Of a DNA stretch of 64,000 bases, positions 49,050 through 58,492 are shown one piece after another; position 1 is the first letter of the stretch; each line of letters opens with the position of its first letter. The notes under the pieces were generated by a model, which did not search any database, was not told where the DNA came from, and saw only the letters and a list, made by a program, of their open reading frames with translations. A program made the position numbers and the translations under genes. Source of the stretch: Vibrio ziniensis (lineage in GTDB: Bacteria; Pseudomonadota; Gammaproteobacteria; Enterobacterales; Vibrionaceae); NCBI RefSeq assembly GCF_011064285.1, contig NZ_CP049332.1, positions 744,001 to 808,000 of the forward strand, in the 5' to 3' direction.

Positions 49050-51410
49050 ATGGCTATTCAACTACTGAACGCAGAACAGCTTTACCACGTTGCAAAGCTA
49101 GAACAATTGCCTTGTAAGTCCACCAAAGAATTACCCCCAATTGATGAAATCGTTGGTCAAGAACGCGCGCAAAAAGCGGTTGAGTTCGCCATGTCGATTA
49201 AAGAAAAGGGCTATAACATCTATGCGATAGGTCGTAACGGGTTAGGTAAACGTACGATGATCATGCGTTATCTCACTCGTCATAAATATGAGTCTGATAA
49301 CTTATATGACTGGTGTTATGTCGCTAATTTTGACGATATTCGTACACCGCGAGTACTAAAACTGCCACGTGGTGTGGGTAGCGCATTTCGTCAAGATATT
49401 GAAAAGCTTATGACTAAGCTGATGAACGGTATGCCATTAGCTTTCGATAATGAGCTTTATATCGGACGCGCTGAGAAAATGAAAAATCAGCTCGACCAAA
49501 AGCAACAAAGTGAGTTGGAAAACATCACTAAAGATGCCAAAGAAAAGGGCATCAGCCTCACTATCACTAACCAAGGCGAATATCAGTTTGTAGCTTTAAA
49601 TGGTGAAGAGCTACATACCGAAGAAACCTTTGATGCTTTGACGAAAAAAGAGCAAGAACACTTCAGTCAGACGATTGATAAATTGGAAGTGTCGCTACGT
49701 AACATGGTTCGTCATTTGACGGAGTGGGAAGAGGCGTACACTGAAAAAATCAAAAAGCTTAATGATGATGTGACTCTTGATGTGGTGGCTCATTTCATTA
49801 AACAGCTTAAGCAAGATTATTCGCAGTATGCGGAAATCAAAAGCTATCTGACAGACCTACAAAAAGACATTCTGGAAAATGTTGATATCTTTTTGGAAGG
49901 TGCTGGCGAACAGGGCGATATTGCAACCGCTGCTTTAGATAAGAAACTGCCACGTCGTTACAAAGTAAACGTCCTTGTAAGTCGTTGCGATGATAATTTC
50001 CCGATTGTGGTGGAGGAAAACCCTAACTACCACTCACTGTTCGGTTACATAGAAACAGCAACCTATAAAGGTACCGTGTTCACCGACTTTTCATTGATCC
50101 GTGCTGGCAGCCTGCATAAAGCGAATGGCGGCGTATTGATGATGGACGCGGTAAAAGTGTTAGAACAGCCTTACGTATGGGATGGTTTGAAACGTGCATT
50201 GCGTTCTCGCCAAATCAGTTTCACTTCGCTAGAGAAAGAGGTGACGCTAACGGGTACTGTGTCGTTGGATCCAGAACCTATTCCACTGGATGTAAAAATC
50301 ATTTTGTTTGGTGATTACCGTACTTACGAACTGCTTGCGCACTATGACCCCGAGTTCAGTGAACTCTTTAGAGTCACCGCGGATTTCGAAGATGAAATGA
50401 AGCGTACTGACGATACAGAACTTCACTATGCGCGTTTCATTTCCAGTATCGTTCACGACAGTAATCTATTGCACTGCGACCGCAAAGCGATAGCTCGAAT
50501 CATCGAACATAGTTCAAGAATGGCGGGTGACCAATCTAAGCTTTCCCTGCATTCTGCGCATATTGCTAACCTGCTGCGTGAATCAAACTATGTCGCCAAG
50601 CAGGCGAATTCGAACATGATTCGTCAGAGTCACGTTGAAGAAGCGTTGAACAATCAGCAAATGCGCGTTAACCGTTTGCAAGAAAGCGTTATGGAGACCT
50701 TCTCAAACGGTACGACGCTGATTCAAACTGACGGTGCTGCTATCGGTCAGGTCAACGCGCTGTCTGTGCTGGCAACAAAAGATCATATGTTTGGTGCACC
50801 AAACCGTATTACGGCGACTACGTCTTATGGCGACGGTGAGATCATCGATATTGAACGCAGTGTTGACTTAGGCGGAAGCATTCACTCGAAAGGTGTAATG
50901 ATTCTTTCTGCATATCTCAATTCGGTATTTGGACGTACGGCACGTGTGCCGCTGACCACCACGATTACGTTTGAGCAATCATATGGTGGTGTGGACGGAG
51001 ACAGTGCAAGTATGGCCGAGTTCTGTGCGATTGTGTCGGCATTTTCTAAGCAGCCTAATCGTCAAGATATTGCGATTACCGGTTCTATGAACCAGTTTGG
51101 TGAATCTCAACCGATTGGCGGGGTGAACGAGAAAATCGAAGGCTTCTTTGATGTGTGCTGCATTAAAGGTCGTCATAGTTCTCAAGGTGTGATCATCCCA
51201 CAAGCCAATAAACACAACCTGATGTTAAGACCTGATATCGTCAAAGCGGTAGAAAAAGGTGAGTTCAATATCTGGGCGATAAGCCATGTATCTGAAGCGA
51301 TTGAAATTTTCACTGGTAAGAAAGTGGGTGTCGCAACAGAAGATGGCAGTTACCCAGTAGACAGCATTTACGGTTTAGCTCAAGCCAAATTGAATGCGCT
51401 AAGAAAATAA
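49050..51410 (+). CDS. Lon-related ATP-dependent protease (LonB/YcbZ-type)
   Basis: This 786-aa protein is an AAA+ ATPase joined to a Lon-type serine-lysine protease. An ATP-binding start is visible (GQERAQKAVEFAMSIKEKGY; Walker A-like GRNGLGKRT) and an arm of about 200 helical residues follows. A second AAA part lies at about 330-480 (HKANGGVLMMDAVKVL). The protease domain at about 560-760 has the serine in GDSASMAEF and the lysine in VNEKIEGF, with SNGTTLIQTDG before it. It matches the YcbZ/LonB-like family of gammaproteobacteria rather than the housekeeping Lon. It is preceded by AAAGGAGTGGA and stands alone. Confidence 0.92.
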   Translation: MAIQLLNAEQLYHVAKLEQLPCKSTKELPPIDEIVGQERAQKAVEFAMSIKEKGYNIYAIGRNGLGKRTMIMRYLTRHKYESDNLYDWCYVANFDDIRTPRVLKLPRGVGSAFRQDIEKLMTKLMNGMPLAFDNELYIGRAEKMKNQLDQKQQSELENITKDAKEKGISLTITNQGEYQFVALNGEELHTEETFDALTKKEQEHFSQTIDKLEVSLRNMVRHLTEWEEAYTEKIKKLNDDVTLDVVAHFIKQLKQDYSQYAEIKSYLTDLQKDILENVDIFLEGAGEQGDIATAALDKKLPRRYKVNVLVSRCDDNFPIVVEENPNYHSLFGYIETATYKGTVFTDFSLIRAGSLHKANGGVLMMDAVKVLEQPYVWDGLKRALRSRQISFTSLEKEVTLTGTVSLDPEPIPLDVKIILFGDYRTYELLAHYDPEFSELFRVTADFEDEMKRTDDTELHYARFISSIVHDSNLLHCDRKAIARIIEHSSRMAGDQSKLSLHSAHIANLLRESNYVAKQANSNMIRQSHVEEALNNQQMRVNRLQESVMETFSNGTTLIQTDGAAIGQVNALSVLATKDHMFGAPNRITATTSYGDGEIIDIERSVDLGGSIHSKGVMILSAYLNSVFGRTARVPLTTTITFEQSYGGVDGDSASMAEFCAIVSAFSKQPNRQDIAITGSMNQFGESQPIGGVNEKIEGFFDVCCIKGRHSSQGVIIPQANKHNLMLRPDIVKAVEKGEFNIWAISHVSEAIEIFTGKKVGVATEDGSYPVDSIYGLAQAKLNALRK

Positions 51411-51450
51411 TTGATGTGATTTTTCAAAAAGCTGAAATTAATTTGCTTTG

Positions 51451-51499
51451 ATTCATTAGACGTGGGCAACAAAAAAAGGTCTGTGTCTAATGAATTTTC
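51451..51499 (+). terminator. Probable terminator after the Lon-type gene
   Basis: ATTCATTAGAC (51451-51461) and GTCTAATGAAT (51485-51495) are a perfect 11-bp pair around a 23-nt loop, followed by TTTTC. The large loop makes it less certain. Confidence 0.5.
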
Positions 51500-51571
51500 G
51501 GCTAGTCACTAGTATCTTCAAGTATGAGTGGTGTTGTTTATCATCAGTACTAGAAACAGGATATGACTTCT

Positions 51572-52027
51572 ATGAAAAAACATATTGGTGCATTAGTAGC
51601 GATACTTGCGTTAGTGGGTTGTCAATCAACTTCTGAGAAGCAAACAGAAAATGCTTCGACGAATTCATCAAAAATTATGGAATTGATGAATCAAGCGAGT
51701 TTATTAAATACTTTGGTTGGTAATGTGAGCTCTCAGTTACCGGTGACTACTGAGCAGGCGGCAGGTGGTGTAACATCTTTGTTGTCTTATGCGCAAAACG
51801 CTCTTCCTTCTTCACAAAGTAGTGAGTTAACTTCAATGTTGGGTGGCGTTAATCTTTCATCTCTCGGGCAGACAGCCAGTTCATCAGATCAAGTGAGTAG
51901 CAGTTTTTCTGCGTTAGGCTTAGATTCGTCAATGATTGGGCAATTTTTACCAATTATTATTCAAGTTTTACAATCGCAAGGTGCCTCCAGCTCATTGTTG
52001 TCAGGGCTCGGTGGATTATTTAGTTAG
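51572..52027 (+). CDS. DUF2780 (VcgC/VcgE-type) lipoprotein
   Basis: This 151-aa protein has a lipoprotein signal (AILALVGC, with Cys at about residue 17) and a Ser/Gly/Leu-rich body (SSLLSGLGGLF at the end). The sequence fits DUF2780, a family named after the Vibrio VcgC/VcgE proteins, of unknown function. The ATG at 51572 was chosen because AGGATA is at proper spacing from it; the ATG at 51563 would be too close. It should be anchored in the outer or inner membrane facing the periplasm. Confidence 0.85.
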   Translation: MKKHIGALVAILALVGCQSTSEKQTENASTNSSKIMELMNQASLLNTLVGNVSSQLPVTTEQAAGGVTSLLSYAQNALPSSQSSELTSMLGGVNLSSLGQTASSSDQVSSSFSALGLDSSMIGQFLPIIIQVLQSQGASSSLLSGLGGLFS

Positions 52028-52046
52028 TTCCGAAGCGTTTCTTAAG

Positions 52047-52080
52047 GCCCTCTCATCAAGTTTACATTGAAAAAGAGGGC
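52047..52080. terminator. Possible terminator between convergent genes
   Basis: GCCCTCT and AGAGGGC are a perfect 7-bp pair around a 20-nt loop, between the stop codons of the lipoprotein gene and the DsbA-like gene. No strong T-run follows, so this is tentative. Confidence 0.45.
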
Positions 52081-52084
52081 TAAC

Positions 52085-52741
52085 TTAATGTGTGGAAATA
52101 GCTTTGTGAGCAATGCTTCTGAGTGTATTTACTAAATTTTCTGTTGTCTGTGCTCCAGAAATTAGATGTTTTTGCTCAATGATGATGGCGGGAACTGCGT
52201 GAATACCCGCTTGTAGCCATTGTTGTTCTGTATTTGCGACCGCTTTTGCCCAGGATTCATCACTTAATACCTGTACACATTGTGCCTTATCTAGTCCTAT
52301 ATCAACCGCGATTTGTATTAAAACACTTTCATTATCTATCGGTTTTTCATGGCAGAAATACGCTTCAAATAATGCAAGTTCTAACTCATTTTGTTTGTGA
52401 TGTTGATTTGCCCACATTAACATTTGATGCGCTTTTCTTGTGTTGTAAATCCTCATTTCTTCGAAGAAATTGAAGTCGAATCCTACTTCTGCGCCTAACT
52501 GAGTCAGTTTGTTTCTTGCTTCTATACTTGCTTCTCGGGTCGTCCCATATTTACGAGTGAGGTGATCTCGCAGGTTTTCTCCCCCTTGTGGCATGGTTGG
52601 ATTGAGTTCAAATGGGTGCCAGTGTATTTGTGCTTGGATCTCATTTGACAACAGCTTTAACGCTGCTTGAAGGCTCTTATAACCAATGATGCACCAAGGG
52701 CAGACGACATCAGAGACGATATCTATTCTTAGGGAACGCAT
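52085..52741 (-). CDS. DsbA-family oxidoreductase (FrnE-like)
   Basis: This 218-aa protein has the thioredoxin-like DsbA fold with the redox motif CPWC at residue 14. It belongs to the cytoplasmic FrnE/2-hydroxychromene isomerase-like branch (HPFELNPTMPQGGENL, then the later KAHQMLMWA). No signal peptide is present, so it acts inside the cell. GGAGGATCAT gives a strong ribosome site for the ATG at 52741; a longer start at 52753 was rejected. The role may be in thiol stress, as for FrnE of Deinococcus. Confidence 0.9.
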   Translation of the reverse strand: MRSLRIDIVSDVVCPWCIIGYKSLQAALKLLSNEIQAQIHWHPFELNPTMPQGGENLRDHLTRKYGTTREASIEARNKLTQLGAEVGFDFNFFEEMRIYNTRKAHQMLMWANQHHKQNELELALFEAYFCHEKPIDNESVLIQIAVDIGLDKAQCVQVLSDESWAKAVANTEQQWLQAGIHAVPAIIIEQKHLISGAQTTENLVNTLRSIAHKAISTH

Positions 52742-53053
52742 ATGATCCTCCATAGTAAGTAAAATTCTGACTCGTTCAGAGGAAGCAAATCCGTGAGTCT
52801 CGTAAATGAAAACAAGTTTGCACTGTTACTTAATTATAGGCATCTATACTGACATGAGGTTAAAGGATAACCAAACCTAGGTGAAATATGTCAATCTACG
52901 CCTTCATTCTCCGCCGTTGCGAATAACTCTGAGGTGGATTTCAAAAAGATTGAATATTTTATACTCGGTTCAATACAAAGGGCTGTTAGCCCTAGCAAGC
53001 CGCGCATTCAGTTTCTTTTTCATTCGGTTTGTTGAGTAATAAGGAGTATCCAA
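52742..53053. other. Divergent intergenic region before the GH13 gene
   Basis: These 312 bases hold no supportable gene. A short inverted repeat (GGTTA-AAGGA-TAACC, about 52859-52873) is the only structure noticed. Promoters for the DsbA-like and GH13 genes are expected here. Confidence 0.5.
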
Positions 53054-54415
53054 ATGAACCATCAGCCAAAAGACCATCAGCCAACTGACGTTATATTGCA
53101 CGTATTTGACTGGCCCTATTCCCTCGTTGCTGAACGTGCTTCATCAATATTTGAAGCAGGATATAAGGCCGTACTGGTTTCCCCTCCAATGAAGTCCGCG
53201 AAAAGCGATCAAGGTACGGAATGGTGGCAACGCTACCAGCCTCAAGATTACAGAGTCATCGACAACCAACTTGGTGACACTCAATCCTTTATTGAAATGA
53301 CCAATGCTTTAAAAGCATTAGGTGTTCATACCTATGCAGATGTAGTGTTTAACCACATGGCAAATGAATCGAAGAAACGTCTCGATCTTCAATACCCAAG
53401 TAGCACTGACATGAAGCGGTATCAAAAGTCTTCTCGCTACTATAAAAAGCAGATTTTATTTGGTGATTTATCTGAGCCTTTGTTTAAAGAAGAAGATTTT
53501 ATCGAAGCATTTGGAATCAAAGATTGGAAAGACAAATGGCAAGTTCAAAATGGCCGAATTACGGGTGGGCCACACGATCAAGGCTTACCAACACTTAGAG
53601 ACTGTCCACATGTAGTGGAAATGCAGCAAGCTTATCTCAAAGCACTTAAAACTTTAGGTGTTAAGGGATTCCGAATTGATGCGGCCAAGCACATGACAAT
53701 AGAGCATCTGAAGAAAGTTTGGACCGAGGAGATCACAAGAGATGTACATATTTTTGGAGAGATCATTACTGATGGAGGGGCAACCAAAGAAGAATATCAG
53801 CTGTTTCTAGAGCCTTACTTAGCGGAAACCAGCTTAGGAGCATATGACTTTCCACTTTTCCAGACCGTATATAATGCGCTGAAAAAATCGGGCAGTTTGA
53901 AATGGCTCATCGATCCTTACTGCTTCGGTGAAGCGTTATCCAAAGAGCGGGCCATTACCTTCGCTATTACCCATGACATCCCAAATAATGACGTATTTGC
54001 TAAGTTAGTTATGGATGAGGAACTTGAGAGTTTAGCTTACAGCTATATTTTGGGGCGAGATGGTGGTGTGCCATTAATTTACACCGACTTGGATACCAGT
54101 AATATTACGAACAAATTGGGAGAGCCGCGTTGGTTTAATGCTTGGCAAGATCCTAAACTCACGGCACAAATTGAGTTTCATAATAAAATGCACGGACTTC
54201 CGATGGTGATGATAGAAGCCAGTGACGATTTATTGGTATTTAGCCGCGGTGAGAAGGGGATTGTGATTATAAACAAATCCGTAAGATCTCAGAAAGTTGA
54301 GCTTAACTGGAACCATGCTCTGACAGATTTACTTAGTGGACAAGTATTCGTTAGCGACGGTGTAAAAGTGCTCGTCGAAGCTGCCCCAATAAGTAGCTAT
54401 ATGCTTTGTAAGTGA
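53054..54415 (+). CDS. Cytoplasmic GH13-family alpha-glycosidase (alpha-amylase-like)
   Basis: This 453-aa enzyme has the (beta/alpha)8 GH13 catalytic domain, with DVVFNHMAN (conserved region I), GFRIDAAKHM (nucleophile Asp), IFGEIIT (acid/base Glu) and THDIPNN (transition-state Asp). A short all-beta C-terminal domain follows. No signal peptide is present, so the substrate is intracellular oligosaccharide or polyglucan. An AAGGAG site precedes the start. No transport or maltose genes are nearby, and I found no MalT box. The exact specificity is unknown. Confidence 0.88.
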   Translation: MNHQPKDHQPTDVILHVFDWPYSLVAERASSIFEAGYKAVLVSPPMKSAKSDQGTEWWQRYQPQDYRVIDNQLGDTQSFIEMTNALKALGVHTYADVVFNHMANESKKRLDLQYPSSTDMKRYQKSSRYYKKQILFGDLSEPLFKEEDFIEAFGIKDWKDKWQVQNGRITGGPHDQGLPTLRDCPHVVEMQQAYLKALKTLGVKGFRIDAAKHMTIEHLKKVWTEEITRDVHIFGEIITDGGATKEEYQLFLEPYLAETSLGAYDFPLFQTVYNALKKSGSLKWLIDPYCFGEALSKERAITFAITHDIPNNDVFAKLVMDEELESLAYSYILGRDGGVPLIYTDLDTSNITNKLGEPRWFNAWQDPKLTAQIEFHNKMHGLPMVMIEASDDLLVFSRGEKGIVIINKSVRSQKVELNWNHALTDLLSGQVFVSDGVKVLVEAAPISSYMLCK

Positions 54416-54437
54416 TAAGTATTGGTATTTGGCAAAT

Positions 54438-54474
54438 AAAAAAGCCGCATTCACAGACTAGCTGTAGATGCGGC
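54438..54474 (-). terminator. Minus-strand terminator with no known gene upstream
   Basis: Read on the minus strand, GCCGCAT and ATGCGGC close a hairpin (inner pairing ACAG and CTGT) followed by a run of six T residues. Rho-independent terminators have this form. The nearest gene that way is plus-stranded, so the terminator may end a small RNA transcribed from within 54475-54710. It may instead be a poor plus-strand terminator for the GH13 gene. Confidence 0.6.
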
Positions 54475-54710
54475 AAAACTATTTAAGTTAGCAGAAGTTC
54501 AATCAGGGGTGACTTACTTAAACATTTACTTGATATGAAAAAAGTACCTAGTGACTATGCGCCTACTTCGTTAAATGTATGCTTGGTTTTTGCTAGCGTT
54601 TTGTCAGGACTTATTCGGCTGTCTTTTCGATGACATTCATTATATTTAACTAATTTATTCTGAAATTTCTAAACTATAGTTAACAAGTATATTAGTGAAA
54701 GGTAATAAGA

Positions 54711-55670
54711 ATGAAAGTCTTGCCAATATTGCTCTTAACAGCACCTGTATTATTACTATCGGGATGTGGAAGTGATGATTCCGGTTCTGCTCGAACCTCA
54801 AATGTCTCGTTTGCTGTGTCAGATGCTCCAGTAGATGAAGCTAGCTCGGTCACTATAGGCTTTACGCAAGTTGAACTTGTGAAAAGTGATGGTGAATCTA
54901 TTCATTTGGACGTAGAACCAGCAATACCGAGTAATGACTATGAACAGATTGATTTACTGGATTATCAGGGGCAGGATTCTGCTCTAATTATTACGCAACA
55001 GCCCATTCCTGTAGGGACTTATCAGAATCTTATTCTTCACATCAGTGATGAATCGGATGTTAACTTTGTCGTTGATGCTGAAGGCACTCAAGACTTGAAG
55101 CAGCCAAGTAACAAATTGAAACTTGGTGGTTTTGAAGTAACTGAGGATGCAACTCAATCGTTTACAATCGAGTTCGACTTGCGTAAATCATTGGTTATGC
55201 GTGGTAATACCGATTCCAACAAGGGCTACATTCTCAAACCGCATGGCGTTACGATTCTAAACAACAGCGAAGCTGCTAACTTAACAGTTACGGTAAATTC
55301 AAGTTTGTATGCGAGCATTGAAGAGTGTCCTACGACCGCAGAAAGTACTTTTGTATACTTATATCAAGGTACAGAAGGTACTCCTATTGATTTGGTTGAC
55401 CAAACAGATAGCGATTATGTAGAGGGTGCGACTCTTCCAACCGATGCTGTAGCACCTTATGCAACTGCTAGTGTTAGTGAAGTTGATGGCACATACCAAT
55501 TTGGTTACTTGCCTACGGGGGAATATACCGTTGCTTTCGTATGTGATGGTAGTGCTGATGATTCTATTCAATACGATGAACTTACTATTCCACAGCCGTC
55601 AAATCTGATAACAACAATGTCTTTGTCTGCGGGAAGTAATACTTTGGATATGGGCTCAATAATTGAATAA
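54711..55670 (+). CDS. DUF4382 lipoprotein
   Basis: This 319-aa protein has a lipoprotein signal with lipobox LLLSGC at about residue 14. The N-terminal half is DUF4382 (VSFAVSDAPVDEASSVTIGF). The C-terminal half is a beta-sandwich-like region with acidic Ser/Thr linkers (GTPIDLVDQTDSDYVEG). It should sit in the outer membrane. No enzyme motif is visible. It stands alone with a terminator downstream. DUF4382 proteins are common in marine bacteria but have no known function. Confidence 0.85.
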   Translation: MKVLPILLLTAPVLLLSGCGSDDSGSARTSNVSFAVSDAPVDEASSVTIGFTQVELVKSDGESIHLDVEPAIPSNDYEQIDLLDYQGQDSALIITQQPIPVGTYQNLILHISDESDVNFVVDAEGTQDLKQPSNKLKLGGFEVTEDATQSFTIEFDLRKSLVMRGNTDSNKGYILKPHGVTILNNSEAANLTVTVNSSLYASIEECPTTAESTFVYLYQGTEGTPIDLVDQTDSDYVEGATLPTDAVAPYATASVSEVDGTYQFGYLPTGEYTVAFVCDGSADDSIQYDELTIPQPSNLITTMSLSAGSNTLDMGSIIE

Positions 55671-55700
55671 GCCTCCGTTAAATAATGATGAGTAAATAAA

Positions 55701-55728
55701 AATCCCCAGTTGAGCATACTGGGGATTT
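55701..55728. terminator. Rho-independent terminator of the DUF4382 gene
   Basis: AATCCCCAGT and ACTGGGGATT form a perfect 10-bp stem with an 8-nt loop, followed by six T residues on the plus strand. It lies 31 bases after the stop codon. Confidence 0.92.
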
Positions 55729-55979
55729 TTTGTTTCGAGCCTTAATGGATCCAACATAACCTCAAAAGAGGTGAGACGTTGTCAGCATTAAATATTTTCT
55801 AGGGGGAAAATAAGGAGACATATTAAATCTAGATACTGAATACTTAAACCGCAAAGTTATGAATGATTTTCCTTAAGCATTTTTAGTGGTCTGTGATGTT
55901 AATTCCAACTAGATGTAGTAGATGAAACAGATGATTTTATTTATGACACGAATATCCTGCTCTACAGGGTATCTGCAAT

Positions 55980-55993
55980 TTGATCAAGATTAA
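55980..55993 (+). promoter_or_regulatory. Possible FNR site upstream of pepT
   Basis: TTGATCAAGATTAA matches the FNR consensus TTGAT-N4-ATCAA at 9 of 10 specified bases. The site lies about 185 bases before the pepT start. pepT in Salmonella is under FNR control, which makes the match worth noting. No clear -10 sits at the standard spacing, so it is only a candidate. Confidence 0.35.
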
Positions 55994-56177
55994 CCAGATT
56001 TGACTAATCTCGTGCAGGGGGGGGAGGAAACTGATCAAAAACTGATTTACAGCAATTCATACTTTCTAATAAGACGTACTATGGAATGCAATAAGCTGCG
56101 TATCACTAAATGCTGAGATACGTATTGTAGCAAAGAGTTTTCTATTGCTGCGTGTTAAAATGAAAGCGGAACTCGTT

Positions 56178-57410
56178 ATGGAAAATCTTATTCAACGTTT
56201 TTTACGTTACGTTACTTACGATACTCAATCAAAACCCAAGAATCATCATTGCCCAAGTTCTGCAGGACAAAAAGTGTTTGCCCAAGCCTTGTACGAAGAG
56301 CTGCTTGAGCTAGGACTTAGTGACGTCACTATTGATAGTCATAGCTATGTGATGGCGAAGCTTAAATCAAATGTTGATTACCCTGTTCCAGCAATAGGCT
56401 TTATTGCTCACATGGACACCTCGCCAGATGCTTCAGGCAAACATGTTGTTCCTCAAATTGTAGAAAACTACCAAGGTGGTGATATTGCTCTCGGTAAAGG
56501 CGATGAAGTCCTTTCACCTATTCAGTATCCAGAACTGCATCAATTGCACGGCAAAAATCTGATCACCACCGATGGTAATACACTTCTTGGAGCAGATAAC
56601 AAAGCGGGCATAGCCGAAATTATCACTGCGATTGAAATGCTCATTGCAGATCCTTCTATTCCACATGGTGATATCTGCATCGGTTTTACTCCTGATGAGG
56701 AAATTGGCCGTGGAGCGAACCACTTCGATGTCGAGAAATTTGGTGCAGAATGGGCCTATACCATTGATGGTGGTCCTGTCGGTGAACTTGAATATGAGAA
56801 CTTCCATGCAGCCACAGCAGAAGTTATCTGCCATGGTGTAAGTGTCCACCCTGGAACAGCCAAAGGGAAAATGGTGAATGCAATGCACATCGCTTCTCGT
56901 TTTGTGCTGATGATGCCTGAAGAAGAAACCCCGCAGAATACGGAAGGCTACGAAGGCTTTTTCCATCTTTCTTCTGCATGCATGGGTGTCGCGAAATCGC
57001 AGTTGGATTATATTTTGCGTGATTTCGAGAGAGAAGGTTTGGCCGCTCGTAAAGCATTCATGCAGCAGAAAGTTGACGAATTAAATAAGCAGCTTTCGAA
57101 AGGCAGCGTCGAACTGGTTATTAATGACAGCTACGCCAATATGAAAGAGATGGTCGAACCGCATCCACACATTATCGAGTTGGCCAAAGTGTCTATGGAA
57201 CATTGTGGTGTTGAGCCGCTGATTAAGCCAATCCGTGGCGGTACGGATGGCGCTCGTTTATCATTTATGGGATTGCCTTGCCCCAATATTTTCACTGGTG
57301 GTTATAATTTCCATGGCATTCATGAATTTATTACTATTGAAGGAATGGAACAGGCTGTGAGCGTGATTGTTACCGTAGCTGAGAAAACTGCTTTGCACTA
57401 TAAACAATAA
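56178..57410 (+). CDS. pepT: Peptidase T (tripeptide aminopeptidase)
   Basis: This 410-aa zinc enzyme removes the N-terminal residue from tripeptides in the cytoplasm. The sequence follows E. coli PepT closely. Zinc ligands and the catalytic acid are in place: [33 protein letters not shown], and [11 protein letters not shown] near the end. The insertion typical of the family is present ([11 protein letters not shown]). I used the ATG at 56178, which gives the family length and has GCGGAA upstream; TTG at 56145 and ATG at 56160 lie further out in frame. Confidence 0.95.
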   Translation: MENLIQRFLRYVTYDTQSKPKNHHCPSSAGQKVFAQALYEELLELGLSDVTIDSHSYVMAKLKSNVDYPVPAIGFIAHMDTSPDASGKHVVPQIVENYQGGDIALGKGDEVLSPIQYPELHQLHGKNLITTDGNTLLGADNKAGIAEIITAIEMLIADPSIPHGDICIGFTPDEEIGRGANHFDVEKFGAEWAYTIDGGPVGELEYENFHAATAEVICHGVSVHPGTAKGKMVNAMHIASRFVLMMPEEETPQNTEGYEGFFHLSSACMGVAKSQLDYILRDFEREGLAARKAFMQQKVDELNKQLSKGSVELVINDSYANMKEMVEPHPHIIELAKVSMEHCGVEPLIKPIRGGTDGARLSFMGLPCPNIFTGGYNFHGIHEFITIEGMEQAVSVIVTVAEKTALHYKQ

Positions 57411-57448
57411 ACTGCTTTATCAACCATTTCGGTCGGTTATACTTGTTT

Positions 57449-57484
57449 AAGCGTTGGCGCTATGTTGGTGGCCAACGCTTTTTT
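57449..57484 (+). terminator. Rho-independent terminator of pepT
   Basis: AAGCGTTGGC and GCCAACGCTT form a perfect 10-bp stem with a 12-nt loop, followed by TTTT. It lies 38 bases after the pepT stop. Confidence 0.9.
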
Positions 57485-57560
57485 ATATCAATACCGACAG
57501 AACTTAGTTTTGGTTTGTGGCTCTTAAGTTGTGCGGTGGTTTGTTGCAGTAGGAAGAATT

Positions 57561-58418
57561 ATGGAAAAGTTTAATGCGGTGATAGATTTTCTATTCGCGC
57601 ACAAAATGTTGTTAACCTTGCTAATTTTGTTTGTTGTATGGCTGGTGCGCCGATTAGTTCTTTCACATATTCGTGGTGATGTCGCTTTTATCACAGAGAA
57701 GCAAAGAAAATGGATGTCTCGGACTAAGAATGGCGCGTTCACAGTTGCAGTGATTGGTCTTTTTATGCTTTGGCAGTCAGAAATCAGTCAGTTTGCTTTG
57801 TCTGTTACTGCAATTGCTGTTGCTATCGTAGTGGCTTCAAAAGAGATCATTTTGTGTTTTACAGGTTCGATTCAGCGTGCCAGCTCACGTTCATTCCGAA
57901 TTGGTGACTGGATTGAAGTGGGTTCTATCAGTGGCGAAGTTATTGAACACAATATGATGGCAACGGTTATTCAAGAAATCGCCCTGCAGAAAGCTCATTA
58001 TCACTACACTGGCAAGACAGCAACGTTGCCTAACAGTATGTTTTTCATTCATCCGGTTAAAAACCTGAATTTTATGAAGCGCTATGTGTTTCATGATATT
58101 ACGATCGTAGTTCCCGATTTCGTTAACTTGTTTCCACTGGTTCCTCAAATTCACGAGCGAATTGAAGTGCATTTTGCGCATTTCATGGATGTGGCGCGTC
58201 GCTATAACAGTGTTATCGAGAAGCATGCAGGAGTAGATTTGCCGGGTGCAGACCCACATGTTGAAATCACCAGTACTGCAGCTGGCGAGCAAGTTGTGCA
58301 CATCAAAATATTTTGTCCAACAGATAAGGCGACTCATCTGGAACAACTAATAAGAAAAGATTTCATGGAGTTATATGAAGATAAATTCCCGAAAGCGGTT
58401 TCGGAAACTCAAGTGTAA
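57561..58418 (+). CDS. MscS-family mechanosensitive channel-like protein
   Basis: This 285-aa inner-membrane protein has three hydrophobic spans (about residues 10-30, 60-80 and 85-110). The MscS beta domain follows (FRIGDWIEVGSISGEVIEHN). The pore-lining helix region reads ALSVTAIAVAIVVASKEIIL and is less Gly/Ala-regular than in E. coli MscS. The C-terminal half is a soluble cage domain. AGGAAG supports the ATG at 57561; an earlier in-frame ATG at 57531 lacks such a site. It probably gates in response to membrane tension, but it could also serve another channel role. Confidence 0.87.
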   Translation: MEKFNAVIDFLFAHKMLLTLLILFVVWLVRRLVLSHIRGDVAFITEKQRKWMSRTKNGAFTVAVIGLFMLWQSEISQFALSVTAIAVAIVVASKEIILCFTGSIQRASSRSFRIGDWIEVGSISGEVIEHNMMATVIQEIALQKAHYHYTGKTATLPNSMFFIHPVKNLNFMKRYVFHDITIVVPDFVNLFPLVPQIHERIEVHFAHFMDVARRYNSVIEKHAGVDLPGADPHVEITSTAAGEQVVHIKIFCPTDKATHLEQLIRKDFMELYEDKFPKAVSETQV

Positions 58419-58441
58419 TTGCCGGAAAGTGTATTTGAAAG

Positions 58442-58466
58442 AAAGGTCTGTAGTTACAGACCTTTT
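58442..58466. terminator. Bidirectional terminator between MscS-like gene and yaeQ
   Basis: AAAGGTCTGTA and TACAGACCTTT form an 11-bp stem around a very short loop, followed by TTTC on the plus strand and a matching T-run on the minus strand. Confidence 0.85.
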
Positions 58467-58492
58467 CAATAATATGGAATAATCATTCAGAG

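Larger units (their letters stand above)
55671..56177. other. Intergenic region before pepT
   Basis: These 507 bases hold no supportable gene. They contain the DUF4382 terminator (55701-55728), a possible FNR half-match at 55980-55993, a run of eight G residues at 56017-56024, and the pepT promoter area. Confidence 0.55.
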
